Positions 1 through 8,397 are shown, counted from the first letter of the stretch. The stretch: DNA of 64,000 bases from UBA2450 sp045226015 (GCA_045226015.1 JBGVBY010000021.1:1-64000), one strand, 5' to 3'. Numbers and translations are program-made. Notes: a model not told the origin generated them from the letters alone.

Positions 1-58
1 TCGAACTCGCTACCTCATCGTTGCGAACGATGCGCTCTCCCAGGTGAGCTACGGACCC
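1..58 (-). tRNA. tRNA-Ala (anticodon CGC), 3' part missing
   Basis: Read on the minus strand, the segment gives a 7-nt acceptor 5' strand (GGGTCCG), a D arm GCTC...GAGC, an anticodon stem CATCG/CGATG with loop TTCGCAA, and the start of the T arm (GCGAG TTCGA). Loop positions 34-36 are CGC, which reads alanine codon GCG. The 3' T-arm strand, acceptor strand and CCA lie outside the window, so the G3:U70 alanine identity pair cannot be checked. Confidence 0.85.
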
Positions 59-213
59 AAGCGAAATATATAATAAGAAAAAATAAGTTTCTTTTCAAAT
101 AGATATGTAATATTTTGCCCTATTTCATTTTCATTTTTTCTACCTTTAAAACAAAAGAAGAACATTTTTTAGCTGTGATAAACCAATAAAGTCTGGACTA
201 CTTTAATAATAGA

Positions 214-240
214 TATAATTTTAATACATTAATGTATTAA
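214..240 (+). promoter_or_regulatory. Candidate -10 box followed by a perfect 20-bp palindrome
   Basis: A TATAAT hexamer (214-219) is followed one base later by a perfect 20-bp palindrome at 221-240 (half-site TTAATACATT). A transcript from this -10 would begin inside the palindrome, a usual place for a repressor site. No good -35 is seen. The rest of 59-328 is AT-rich and I see no gene in it. Promoter assignment is inference. Confidence 0.4.
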
Positions 241-328
241 CTTAAATTGAAACGCTGAAATATTATAACTGTATATATCATTTTTTGCTAAATAACATTA
301 ATATAAATTGAAGAACGAGGTCAAAAAA

Positions 329-1234
329 ATGACAAATAGAAAATCACTTGCTATAGGCATAATTAATGCTGTTTTAAATGTAATTCTTTTTATTCTTGTA
401 ATAAATTCCGGCTTTTACTATAGAACAAGCGGAAGCAATCTAAAGTATGGCGATATTTATATGAAAAACGGTGGTGCTAAATTACCCGCTTCAATATTTG
501 ATATTAGTGCCTTTTTAGGCGTATGCTGCATTATGGTAATAATCGCTGGGTTAGTATTCTCAATAATTGTTATAGTAAAGTCTGCAAGGGGAGACGATTG
601 TTCTAATGGTTTTGTTGTTGGATATATCTCTGTTGGAATTGTTACATTCATCGTTAACCTTTTTGTGTTTATTATGATTTTCATCGCTTCAAAATCCAGT
701 ACTTCAGGTGTTCCAGGAGCCTGGGAAGAAACATATGATAGAGTTGGTTTAAGTGGTGTAGGAATTTTTTACTTGATATTAGGCGTTATTGAAATCTTCG
801 GCGGACCATTCTCAGCGTTTGTGCTTGAAGATAATAACACTGGTTTAAACAAATATATGGCAAAGAATAAGTATAAAACTACCACTAGTAAAGTTTCTCC
901 TTCTAAGCCAGGATCTTCTTCCGTTAGTGTTATAAAAGGGCCTGTAAAACCTGTTAATGTTTCCCCTTCTAAATCCAACACTGAAGCGAAACAAGAATAC
1001 GAAACAAAAACAGAAGAATGGGGAGGAGCGAAGGTCAAAATCGTTGATCATACAAAACCATTATCTCCAAGTGAGCCATCAGTAAAAGAAGAAAAAAATG
1101 ATGTTGCCAAATCTCAATCAATAGCTTCAATAGAAAAGAAAGAAAAATTAGAACAGCTACAATTCTTATTTGACTCAAAAGTAATTAGTGAAGAAGAATA
1201 TAAAGCGGCAAGAGAAAAAATTATTAATTCATAA
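329..1234 (+). CDS. Membrane protein with C-terminal SHOCT domain
   Basis: A 301-residue protein of unknown function. The N-terminal half has about four hydrophobic membrane segments (near residues 5-30, 55-85, 95-120 and 145-165). A Ser/Pro/Lys-rich, probably disordered linker follows, then a final helical segment of about 30 residues (LEQLQFLFDSKVISEEEY) that matches the SHOCT domain, a short C-terminal oligomerisation module found on many membrane and phage proteins. The ATG at 329 is preferred over an upstream TTG at 308 because ACGAGG lies about 8 nt before it. It is monocistronic and convergent with the next gene. SHOCT is recognised by pattern only. Confidence 0.75.
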   Translation: MTNRKSLAIGIINAVLNVILFILVINSGFYYRTSGSNLKYGDIYMKNGGAKLPASIFDISAFLGVCCIMVIIAGLVFSIIVIVKSARGDDCSNGFVVGYISVGIVTFIVNLFVFIMIFIASKSSTSGVPGAWEETYDRVGLSGVGIFYLILGVIEIFGGPFSAFVLEDNNTGLNKYMAKNKYKTTTSKVSPSKPGSSSVSVIKGPVKPVNVSPSKSNTEAKQEYETKTEEWGGAKVKIVDHTKPLSPSEPSVKEEKNDVAKSQSIASIEKKEKLEQLQFLFDSKVISEEEYKAAREKIINS

Positions 1235-1258
1235 AAAAAGGAGCTATGCTCATTTTTA
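1235..1258. terminator. Small bidirectional hairpin between convergent genes
   Basis: GAGC (1241-1244) and GCTC (1248-1251) form a short stem with a 3-nt loop, flanked by an A-run on the left and a T-run on the right. It lies between two convergent stop codons and could end transcription in both directions. The stem is only 4 bp, so termination may be weak. Confidence 0.45.
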
Positions 1259-2491
1259 TAATGTGTTCCACATCGTTAATCCTGTAAACAAGGAAATTTT
1301 ACTTAAACGCCTGTTTGATTCTAATACTTTTAGATTTAAGTCACCTAACGAAACACTAATGCTAGACAATTCTGAAGATAACTTAGTGCCTAACCTTTCA
1401 ATAGAATTGTTAATACTATTTGTCATATTCGCCAAAGACTTATCAAGGACGTCAAATTTTTGTAGTAAATCATCTCTAAACTTTTCTTCGTCGTAAAGCA
1501 AGACAGCCTCTTTCCATGTATCAGCTTTTCCAGCAAGAATAGAATTCATAATACTAACGACTGCGGCAAAAGAGCGATATTGAAGTGGTAAATCAAATAT
1601 TTGAACAACTTCTTTAGCTTTGATCATTACTTCAGCGAACTCTCTACGTCTTTTGTTGATTTCAGGAATAATAATCGCTTTATAATCGTCAATATATAAC
1701 TCTTCTTTTTTGTTCTTAACTTCCATCATTTGGTTATGAAGACTCGAAAAGTTGTAGACAATAGTTCTTGAATTGCTGAAAACTGCACATTTATAAACAG
1801 CGCTTGTTTCTTTTTCGTCCAAGTAAATAAGGTCCTTTGCCCATTGAAGCAAGTCCTCGTGGTTCGCTTCAAAACAAATAGAACTCGCATTACCAGTGGC
1901 TTTATAAATGTTAGGATAAGCATCCAAATAAGATTGGCCTTTATATGTAAAAGTGCCAAAGTTTGTACTATTGTACTTAATAGTAAAGTCGTTTTTAATT
2001 GAGTTGTATGCTGCCCTAACTGAACTTGGAATGTCAGATTCTGTTAATTCTAATTTCTTTATATAATGTTTTGCGAACTCTACCCCTAATGGTTTGCAAC
2101 GTGCATACTCTGTTGTATTTAAGTATAACTGTGCATAATTATCTGGAAAAACAGATTCAATGCTTAAGTAGTCAACAACAGACATAATCCAAATATTAGG
2201 CTTTGTTGCGTCAAACTCTAATTCTTCGAATGATTCTATAGCTTCTAGAGCTGATGCCCAAATAGATAATTTCTTTAAAAGAATGTATTTGTCATTTTCT
2301 GAAACAACTTTGATTTCGTTTTTGTCGTTGGAGGCCGATACAACAACTTTGCCTCCTTCTGATTCAACTTCTTGAAGAAGCCCTTTTGCTTCTTCTAATG
2401 AATATTCAGTGCCACATTCTTGGCAAACAAAAACACCATTTTCTTTTTTAATAAATTGAGATCCACAAATCTCACACACCATCTTTTTCAT
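1256..2491 (-). CDS. TFIIB-type zinc-ribbon protein of unknown function
   Basis: A 411-residue protein. The first 35 residues form a zinc ribbon with two CxxC knuckles (CEIC near residue 6 and CQEC near residue 24). The rest is mostly helical and soluble, with a heptad-like stretch near the C-terminus (residues 340-400) that may be coiled coil. No catalytic motif is recognised. ATG 2491 is chosen over an upstream TTG at 2503 because GAGG sits 6 nt before it. Zinc-ribbon proteins of this length are common and uncharacterised in Bacillota. It appears to be a single-gene unit. Confidence 0.75.
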   Translation of the reverse strand: MKKMVCEICGSQFIKKENGVFVCQECGTEYSLEEAKGLLQEVESEGGKVVVSASNDKNEIKVVSENDKYILLKKLSIWASALEAIESFEELEFDATKPNIWIMSVVDYLSIESVFPDNYAQLYLNTTEYARCKPLGVEFAKHYIKKLELTESDIPSSVRAAYNSIKNDFTIKYNSTNFGTFTYKGQSYLDAYPNIYKATGNASSICFEANHEDLLQWAKDLIYLDEKETSAVYKCAVFSNSRTIVYNFSSLHNQMMEVKNKKEELYIDDYKAIIIPEINKRRREFAEVMIKAKEVVQIFDLPLQYRSFAAVVSIMNSILAGKADTWKEAVLLYDEEKFRDDLLQKFDVLDKSLANMTNSINNSIERLGTKLSSELSSISVSLGDLNLKVLESNRRLSKISLFTGLTMWNTL

Positions 2492-2565
2492 AAGCCACCT
2501 CAATAAATAAAATACATCTCAATGTAATTAGATGTCAAAAAAGATAGATGCGATAATCAAAAGAA

Positions 2566-2590
2566 AATAAAAAGGAGAACAAATCTCCTT
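2566..2590 (-). terminator. Rho-independent terminator of the ROK/DUF308 operon
   Basis: Inverted repeat AAGGAGA (2572-2578) and TCTCCTT (2584-2590) with a 5-nt loop. In minus-strand reading it is followed by a T-rich tract, immediately after the stop of the gene at 2611. Confidence 0.8.
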
Positions 2591-2610
2591 CTTATTAGAT
2601 TGGCTGATTA

Positions 2611-3153
2611 CTATTTTTGCTCGATGACTTTTGGTTCTTTCTTATCTTTCTTAGAGAAAAGAGCAAGTAAGAGGGCGTATAAACCACCGACAGCAGTGAG
2701 AATACCAACAACAATCCAGAACGCAGATCTGAATTCTGGTAAGTTAATGTAAAGGATGCCAAATAAAACGAATAAAGCACCCAAAGTGATTTCACCAACA
2801 CCCATAAAAAGGTTGATTTTTACTGCGGAGAAGATGCCATAAAGCACTAAAGCGGCTCCGGCGGCAATCATGAGCAATACAAAGACTGCAATAATCCATT
2901 CAAAGTGGAGGTAACTAACCAATAATCCAATACCAACAGCAAGTAATGCTCCACCTGCAACTAAGCCTGGGAATTGCAAGACCTTGATTTTGATAAACGC
3001 AAATAACTCGACAAGTAAAAGCACAACACCACTAACAACAAAGAGGACACCAAAATATGTATTCATAGCGCCTTCTTTATAAATAGCGATAAGCACACCA
3101 ATAATAATCGTGGCAATTGCTTCTAAGATAGTAACTAATTTATTTTCTTTCAT
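2611..3153 (-). CDS. Six-helix membrane protein, DUF308/HdeD-like
   Basis: A 180-residue, almost wholly hydrophobic protein with about six transmembrane segments arranged as three hairpins, and a charged C-terminal tail (KKDKKEPK). Size, spacing and the Gly-rich hydrophobic repeats resemble the HdeD/DUF308 family of small membrane proteins, one member of which is linked to acid resistance in Escherichia coli. A Shine-Dalgarno AAAGGAAG precedes the ATG. It is the last gene of the run from 4687 and lies 57 nt after a similar gene, which suggests an old duplication. No specific function can be assigned. Confidence 0.6.
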   Translation of the reverse strand: MKENKLVTILEAIATIIIGVLIAIYKEGAMNTYFGVLFVVSGVVLLLVELFAFIKIKVLQFPGLVAGGALLAVGIGLLVSYLHFEWIIAVFVLLMIAAGAALVLYGIFSAVKINLFMGVGEITLGALFVLFGILYINLPEFRSAFWIVVGILTAVGGLYALLLALFSKKDKKEPKVIEQK

Positions 3154-3209
3154 TATTTTTTCTTCCTTTCTGATAAATAGTTATAGTTTTATTTTTAATA
3201 AAAAGCAAC

Positions 3210-3734
3210 TTATATGTTCTCTGGCTCTTTATTTTTATCGAATACATCTTCAATAACAGGCACTAAAGCTGTAACAATCAATTCAATAATTAGCAAATAG
3301 ATGTGTGTTTTCGCATGATGCTCAGTTGGAGTAATGATAAGCATAATAGAGAATACAATAGCAACGATTGATTCAATACCACTTAAAATAGCGGCCACCC
3401 CTTTGACTTCTCCAGAGGTGATTTCATGGATTTCAACTGCTTCTCTAAGAATTGACCAAACGCCCCAAATAACACATACAGTGACATAGTCTCTAATCGA
3501 ACAGAGCACAATGATTCCAATCATTGTTTCCACTAAACCAAAGATGAACCAAAACTTTTTATAACAATTCTTTTTATACACAAATGTATCAACAATTGCT
3601 TCTTCTGCACCATATAAAAGGATTAGTGCGCCCACTAAATAGTGGAGATCAACAAGTAGTGATTCTCGATATACAAATACGAGAACTGCAAATACAGCAA
3701 AAATAGCAAGTTTTATATATTTATATATTTTCAT
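3210..3734 (-). CDS. Small membrane protein, DUF308/HdeD-like
   Basis: A 174-residue protein with about six hydrophobic segments and acidic/basic tails. Its size and topology match the downstream gene (2611-3153), so the two look like diverged paralogs. The start codon lies 2 nt after the stop of the ROK kinase with no separate Shine-Dalgarno, so it is probably translated by coupling. Role unknown; the link to a sugar kinase is positional only. Confidence 0.55.
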   Translation of the reverse strand: MKIYKYIKLAIFAVFAVLVFVYRESLLVDLHYLVGALILLYGAEEAIVDTFVYKKNCYKKFWFIFGLVETMIGIIVLCSIRDYVTVCVIWGVWSILREAVEIHEITSGEVKGVAAILSGIESIVAIVFSIMLIITPTEHHAKTHIYLLIIELIVTALVPVIEDVFDKNKEPENI

Positions 3735-3736
3735 AT

Positions 3737-4687
3737 TTATTTAAATAAGACTAAGCAAGCTGCTCCAATCTTTCCAGAATCATAACCTAATGACGAAGTA
3801 AGAAGATCAACTTCAGGAGAACCTTTCATACCATAGTCATGCTTTTTCATATATTTTCTTAATCTCGAAAGGAGATTATCTCCTTCGTTAGCAACTCCTC
3901 CAGAAAGAATAATAGCTTCTGGTCTAAAGATATTGCAGTAATTAAGTAATCCTTCACCTAAATAGGAGACATAGTCTTCAACAAGTATCTTCCCATATTT
4001 ATCTCCGCGACTAGCAGCAATGAATGCGTTTCTAGCGTCCACTCCATTAAGCTCTTTTTCAATCGCAGTAAGCATAGATTCTGGATGTTTTTTCATCATT
4101 CTTTTCGTCTCTTTAACTAATGCAGTAGCGGAAGCGTAAGCTTCTAAGCATCCTTTTCTACCACATCCACAAGTTCTACCGTTATGACGAATGACCATGT
4201 GGCCGAGTTCTCCACCCATATGACGATATCCATCATATAGTTTTCCGTTAATAATAACTCCTCCACCTACTCCAGTACCCAAGGTAATCATGAGAAGGTT
4301 TTGATATTTATAACCACTACCAAATTTTGCTTCTCCTAGAGCCGCTACGTTCGCGTCATTATTTAATTCCACTGGGATACCTACACGTTTTTGAATAAAT
4401 TCTTTGATATTGAAGCCATTCCAATTTGGTAAATTTGGTGAAGAAATAATTAATCCTGATTCCATGTCCATGATTCCAGGGTTACCAATTCCAATACCTT
4501 TAGCTTCTTCTTTTAAATTAGCGGTTTTCTTTGTTTCTAAAATTAAATCACAAAGTTTTCCGACTTCTTCTTCAGCAGGTTTGTTTTTATCAACTTTGAA
4601 AGAAAAGCGAGTGAGTATCTCACCTTTTTCATTAATAAAGGCACCTTTAATTGAAGTACCACCAATATCAATACCAATAGCGATCAT
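3737..4687 (-). CDS. glcK: ROK-family sugar kinase, probable glucokinase
   Basis: A 316-residue cytoplasmic kinase predicted to phosphorylate glucose or a related hexose with ATP. Visible features are the N-terminal phosphate-binding motif (IGIDIGGTSIKGA), the catalytic segment LNNDANVAALGE, the glycine-rich GTGVGGG and the ROK zinc signature CGCGRKGCLEAY. ATG 4687 is preceded by AGAGGA at 8 nt. An in-frame extension up to 4849 is open but hydrophobic, and is not supported. It heads a three-gene unit with two small membrane proteins. Glucokinase is the commonest assignment for this length, but other ROK substrates are possible. Confidence 0.85.
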   Translation of the reverse strand: MIAIGIDIGGTSIKGAFINEKGEILTRFSFKVDKNKPAEEEVGKLCDLILETKKTANLKEEAKGIGIGNPGIMDMESGLIISSPNLPNWNGFNIKEFIQKRVGIPVELNNDANVAALGEAKFGSGYKYQNLLMITLGTGVGGGVIINGKLYDGYRHMGGELGHMVIRHNGRTCGCGRKGCLEAYASATALVKETKRMMKKHPESMLTAIEKELNGVDARNAFIAASRGDKYGKILVEDYVSYLGEGLLNYCNIFRPEAIILSGGVANEGDNLLSRLRKYMKKHDYGMKGSPEVDLLTSSLGYDSGKIGAACLVLFK

Positions 4688-4774
4688 AGCATTATCCTCT
4701 AGTGAATAAATTATAAAACAATTATTTATATAATAAAAGACGCGTAAAAAAATCGTAATACATTTAAAAATCTT

Positions 4775-4783
4775 TGCTAAAAT
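4775..4783 (+). promoter_or_regulatory. Extended -10 promoter of a leaderless gene
   Basis: TG-C-TAAAAT ends 7 nt before the ATG at 4791. There is no Shine-Dalgarno in the interval. The expected transcription start falls on or next to the start codon, so the mRNA is probably leaderless. Confidence 0.55.
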
Positions 4784-4790
4784 ATTGCTT

Positions 4791-6050
4791 ATGGAAAACA
4801 AAAAAGCACACATTAAATTAAAAGATCGTACTTTAGAAAACGATATCAAATATAAAGGTCCTTTAAGTTATAGACATCTCCGTATCATTGGTTGGATGTT
4901 TTTAGTACTCGCTCAAATTGCAATGATACTTAAGTTCAACATGAAGCTTAACGCGGATAGCACCCTTAGTCTTACCTCTGCATACGATGTCTTCTCTTTC
5001 ATGTCTAATCTTCCTCTTCCACTATTTTTGATTGCTAACTTTGCAATTATTATTCAAAAGAAAGACAACATCAAAAAACTAGTTATCTTTTATCTAGGTG
5101 TAGCAACGTTGATGTACTTAATTGGTACGTTTGTCACTATGCACTATGTGCATGGACTTATTCAATCTTTAACAACTAATTATTTTTCATATTATAATGC
5201 GTCCTTATTGATGGGCACCATCTTAATCAGTATGGGACGAAGCGGTTATGCACTTAACATCTTTATCGATTTATTACTATGCTCGTTAATCTTGTTCTTT
5301 GCGACATATAAACCAAAGAAAATCTTTAAAGATAAGTATCTTATCATTTTTAGACTCTTTGTCATTCTCCCTATCGCTTATGAAATCGCCGGCATGTTCT
5401 TAAAAATGTGCATTAATTTAATGGCTATAGAAGACGTTTCTACGTTCTGGTTCTTCCTATTGCCTAGCAAGCCTCCAATGTTATTCTTCGCGTATGTCGT
5501 TATTGTTTTCCTACTCAAAATTGGAGAATTAAATAGAAAGAAACGTAAAGATTATCACGATTTCTCTCCTGAACATTTAAAAACAAACGCGCATTCATTA
5601 CGTGTTTCTATCATGCTAACAATCGTGTTCTTTATCTTTATCGCTCTTGATATATTTGCTCTTTTTTTAGGTGGCTTTATTACATATGGTATGCATCCTG
5701 ATTTAGGTGAAAATGGTTTCATAGCGGGGTTAATATTTGCCTTGTCTTTAGGATTTGGTGAATCTGCAGTGTCAATACTTATTCTTCCATTAGTTCTTTT
5801 ATTCTCCTATAACAAAACACATAAAAATAAGAAAGTAGACACTCTTATTCCAGTCGCAGGAATTGCCTTAGTCGCCTTTGTATATTTAGAAGGTACGTAT
5901 CAAGTCTTAAGCCATAATATCCCAATCATCTTAGATAAGATACGTGATTGGATTCAAGGCATATTCGGAGGGGAAGAAGAACCCGCCAATCCTGAGCCTT
6001 CACCACTTCATCAAATAACGGAATCAATAAAAGCAATTATAAGAAAATAA
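4791..6050 (+). CDS. Polytopic membrane protein of unknown function
   Basis: A 419-residue integral membrane protein with roughly ten transmembrane segments. It has a charged N-terminal 30 residues, a basic cytoplasmic loop near residues 245-265 (NRKKRKDYHD) and a C-terminal tail containing an acidic/proline stretch (GGEEEPANPEPSP). I recognise no transporter or enzyme signature. The ATG at 4791 is chosen over TTG 4785 because the extended -10 box places the transcript start there. It is convergent with the GtrA-like gene and shares its terminator. Confidence 0.6.
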   Translation: MENKKAHIKLKDRTLENDIKYKGPLSYRHLRIIGWMFLVLAQIAMILKFNMKLNADSTLSLTSAYDVFSFMSNLPLPLFLIANFAIIIQKKDNIKKLVIFYLGVATLMYLIGTFVTMHYVHGLIQSLTTNYFSYYNASLLMGTILISMGRSGYALNIFIDLLLCSLILFFATYKPKKIFKDKYLIIFRLFVILPIAYEIAGMFLKMCINLMAIEDVSTFWFFLLPSKPPMLFFAYVVIVFLLKIGELNRKKRKDYHDFSPEHLKTNAHSLRVSIMLTIVFFIFIALDIFALFLGGFITYGMHPDLGENGFIAGLIFALSLGFGESAVSILILPLVLLFSYNKTHKNKKVDTLIPVAGIALVAFVYLEGTYQVLSHNIPIILDKIRDWIQGIFGGEEEPANPEPSPLHQITESIKAIIRK

Positions 6051-6067
6051 GGAGTTTATAACTCCTT
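6049..6067. terminator. Bidirectional terminator overlapping both stop codons
   Basis: A perfect stem AAGGAGTT/AACTCCTT with loop TAT. The stop codon of the plus-strand gene starts the stem, and the stop codon of the minus-strand GtrA-like gene lies in the stem and loop. A T-rich run follows on the plus side. Confidence 0.8.
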
Positions 6068-6613
6068 TTTCTTTTCTCTTAATAAGACGAATTTTTGAAT
6101 TGGGAATAATATTAGTCCCTGCATTATTCCTACAGTCATCGCTGCGATCGTTGGGGCAAGCCACTCAATAGAGGCTCCTATCATTGCATTAACTATCACA
6201 CCTTGTAACCAAGTTGAAAATGTAATTAATAGTATTAATATCACGAAATATATAACATAGTGCCATATAGGCGCATCACTCTTAAAGGTCTTATGTTTAT
6301 TTAAAATATACCCAACCGTATTAGCGATTAAGTTAGATAAGAAGAACGGAAGAATATAACCCCAATTTGAATGACCTACACCTACAGAAGATTCAGAGAA
6401 TATATCTCCTAATAATCCAGGAAGAGGTTCAGTCCATTCTTTCATAAAGAAATATAATAGATTAACTAATGCAAGTTGAATTACAGTCACAAATAAAGAC
6501 ACAACCGTGAACTTTATATATTGCCACACTGTCTTCCAAAAGCCTTTGCCTTCAAACTTATCATCTGTGTGATTAAGCCATTTAGAAAACCTAGTTTGCT
6601 TCTTTTCTTCCAT
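6056..6613 (-). CDS. GtrA-like membrane protein
   Basis: A 185-residue membrane protein with four hydrophobic segments and the GtrA hallmark near residue 115, GYILNKHKTF, after the second pair of helices. GtrA proteins are thought to move lipid-linked sugars across the membrane. The start is taken at the second ATG (6613), because an extended -10 box (TG-A-TAGAAT) ends 7 nt before it and only 1 nt before the first ATG (6619). No Shine-Dalgarno is present. No glycosyltransferase partner is adjacent, so substrate and pathway are unknown. Confidence 0.75.
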   Translation of the reverse strand: MEEKKQTRFSKWLNHTDDKFEGKGFWKTVWQYIKFTVVSLFVTVIQLALVNLLYFFMKEWTEPLPGLLGDIFSESSVGVGHSNWGYILPFFLSNLIANTVGYILNKHKTFKSDAPIWHYVIYFVILILLITFSTWLQGVIVNAMIGASIEWLAPTIAAMTVGIMQGLILFPIQKFVLLREKKKEL

Positions 6614-6620
6614 AGCCATA

Positions 6621-6649
6621 ATTCTATCAAAAAGATGTAATATTAAAAT
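6621..6649. promoter_or_regulatory. Back-to-back -10 boxes of two divergent leaderless genes
   Basis: Minus strand: TGA plus TAGAAT at 6621-6629, 7 nt before ATG 6613. Plus strand: TAATAT at 6638-6643, 6 nt before ATG 6650. The two -10 boxes are 11 bp apart, so each promoter's -35 region lies in the other's -10 area or gene, and RNA polymerase could not occupy both at once. Confidence 0.5.
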
Positions 6650-7372
6650 ATGGATAAAATAGAAACGTTACAAAAACTTATCGATAACGCGACTAACATT
6701 GTCTTTTTTGGTGGCGCGGGAGTGTCCACGGAAAGCGGTTTAAAAGACTTTAGAAGTAAAGACGGACTATATCATCTACATTCAAAATATGGTCGTCCAT
6801 ATGAAGAGATGCTTTCTCATACATATTTCATGGAACACACTGATACATTTTATGAGTTTTATCGTGAATTCATGATTGATACAAGTGTGAAACCAAACGC
6901 TGCTCATTTATATCTAAGTAAGCTAGAAACACGCAAGAACCTCACTATAATTACTCAAAACATCGATGGACTACACCAAATGGCGGGTTCTAAAAAAGTC
7001 ATTGAACTTCATGGATCTATTCATAGAAATTACTGCATGAGATGCCATCGCTTGTTTAATCTAGATGACATATTAAAGATGGATAATGTCCCTATTTGTC
7101 CTTACTGTAATGGACTTATCAAACCTGATGTCGTTTTATATGAAGAACCATTAAATCAAGTTAGTTTAGATTCTGCGATTATCGCTCTTAGTAGAGCAGA
7201 TCTTTTAATCGTTGCTGGAACATCTTTAAGAGTGTACCCAGCTAGTGGACTTATCCGCTATTATCGAGGAACTAAAATTGTAATCATTAATAAAGATCAC
7301 CTATATTTAGATGAGGGTGTTACTTTAGAGATTAATGAACCAGTGGGTAAAACATTCTCTAAGTTAAAATAA
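6650..7372 (+). CDS. cobB: Sirtuin, NAD-dependent protein deacylase
   Basis: A 240-residue cytosolic enzyme that removes acyl groups from lysines using NAD. The Rossmann and NAD motifs are clear: GAGVSTESGLKDFRS near residue 22, TQNIDGLH near 103, and the catalytic His in ELHGS near 124. Zinc ligands are CMRCHR and CPYCNG. The GTSLRVYPASGL motif near 195 completes the fold. There is no Shine-Dalgarno, and the -10 box 6 nt upstream suggests a leaderless mRNA. Length is normal for class U/III bacterial sirtuins. It is divergent from the GtrA-like gene. Confidence 0.93.
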   Translation: MDKIETLQKLIDNATNIVFFGGAGVSTESGLKDFRSKDGLYHLHSKYGRPYEEMLSHTYFMEHTDTFYEFYREFMIDTSVKPNAAHLYLSKLETRKNLTIITQNIDGLHQMAGSKKVIELHGSIHRNYCMRCHRLFNLDDILKMDNVPICPYCNGLIKPDVVLYEEPLNQVSLDSAIIALSRADLLIVAGTSLRVYPASGLIRYYRGTKIVIINKDHLYLDEGVTLEINEPVGKTFSKLK

Positions 7373-7391
7373 AATCTCCAATTAGAAGATT
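7365..7391 (-). terminator. Terminator of gpsA
   Basis: AATCT/AGATT stem (7373-7377 with 7387-7391) enclosing a further C-G pair. In minus-strand reading it is followed by TTTTATTTT. It sits between convergent gene ends. Confidence 0.55.
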
Positions 7392-8382
7392 ATACTTCGC
7401 TTATATATTTACGATTGAATAATAGAGGGATCGCCATTGATACAGGCGTTCCTTCTTTTACTATCTTATAAACAACATCAATAATTGGTAATTCAATATT
7501 GTATTTCTTTTCTAACTTTTTAGCAGCCTCTAGAGCATTAACACCTTCCACTACCATGCCAACTTTTTCTAGAGTTTCTTTTAAAGAATAACCTTTACCA
7601 ATTAAAAGACCGGCGTTATGGTTTCTTGAATTAGTGGAAGTTGCAGTAACAACGATATCTCCAATTCCAGTTAAACCAGAGAACGTTTTTTCATTACACC
7701 CCATTGCCACTCCAATACGGGTAATTTCAGATAGTCCTCTAGTGATAATTGCTGCTTTCGCATTATCCCCATATCCTAAGCCTTCTGACATACCAGCCGC
7801 TAAAGCGATAATGTTTTTAAGCGCCCCAGAAAGTTCAACACCTTTAATATCAGTGTTCGTGTAAACACGAAGAACATCATTACTAATCTCTTCTTGTACG
7901 AGTTTAGCAACTTCTTCATCAATGCAACTTGAGACGATTAAGGTTGGTAAACCTAAGGCTACTTCTTCCGCATGAGTTGGCCCACTTAAAGCAACAATTT
8001 TAAAAGAAGGACCAAGAACATCAGTGAGGATCTCACTCATTGTAAATAACGTATCTTTTTCTATGCCTTTCGCAACTGTGATTATCACTTGTTTATCAAT
8101 AAGATAACTCTTTACTGCTTCTGCTGTTTCTCTAACATATGGAGAAGGACACGCAAAGATAACAAAATCTTGATTTAAACACGCTTCTTTTAAATCAGTA
8201 ACAAAGTTTATCTCATCTCTTATATATGAACCCGGTAAATTTGGGTGTTTATGCGACTCTTTAAGACTAATTGAGTCTTTTTCAAACTTGCTCCAAAGAG
8301 TGACTTCATGTCCCATCTTAGAAAGCATATTTGCTAAAGCAGTACCCCAAGTACCGCTACCTAATATTCCAATTTTCTTCAT
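7390..8382 (-). CDS. gpsA: Glycerol-3-phosphate dehydrogenase [NAD(P)+]
   Basis: A 330-residue enzyme that reduces dihydroxyacetone phosphate to sn-glycerol-3-phosphate for phospholipid synthesis. The N-terminal Rossmann motif is GILGSGTWGTALA. Further family motifs are VTVAKGIEKDT, ALSGPTHAEEV, the catalytic lysine in GVELSGALKNIIALAAG, and GLSEITRIGVAMG. Length is normal. An extended -10 box (TG-A-GATAAT) ends 6 nt upstream of the ATG with no Shine-Dalgarno, so the transcript is probably leaderless. The gene stands alone, with a 720-bp region bearing the peptide repeats upstream. Confidence 0.95.
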   Translation of the reverse strand: MKKIGILGSGTWGTALANMLSKMGHEVTLWSKFEKDSISLKESHKHPNLPGSYIRDEINFVTDLKEACLNQDFVIFACPSPYVRETAEAVKSYLIDKQVIITVAKGIEKDTLFTMSEILTDVLGPSFKIVALSGPTHAEEVALGLPTLIVSSCIDEEVAKLVQEEISNDVLRVYTNTDIKGVELSGALKNIIALAAGMSEGLGYGDNAKAAIITRGLSEITRIGVAMGCNEKTFSGLTGIGDIVVTATSTNSRNHNAGLLIGKGYSLKETLEKVGMVVEGVNALEAAKKLEKKYNIELPIIDVVYKIVKEGTPVSMAIPLLFNRKYISEV

Positions 8383-8388
8383 GTTTCT

Positions 8389-8397
8389 ATTATCTCA
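8389..8397 (-). promoter_or_regulatory. Extended -10 promoter of gpsA (leaderless)
   Basis: On the minus strand TG-A-GATAAT is followed by six bases and then the gpsA ATG at 8382. No ribosome-binding site fits in between. Confidence 0.55.

Noticed and set aside
1188..1496. Plus-strand open frame overlapping two genes
   Set aside because: It is antisense to the zinc-ribbon gene, has no ribosome-binding site and shows no family pattern.
3737..4849. Longer ROK kinase start at 4849
   Set aside because: The extension is hydrophobic and non-conserved in character, while AGAGGA marks ATG 4687 right before the conserved N-terminus.
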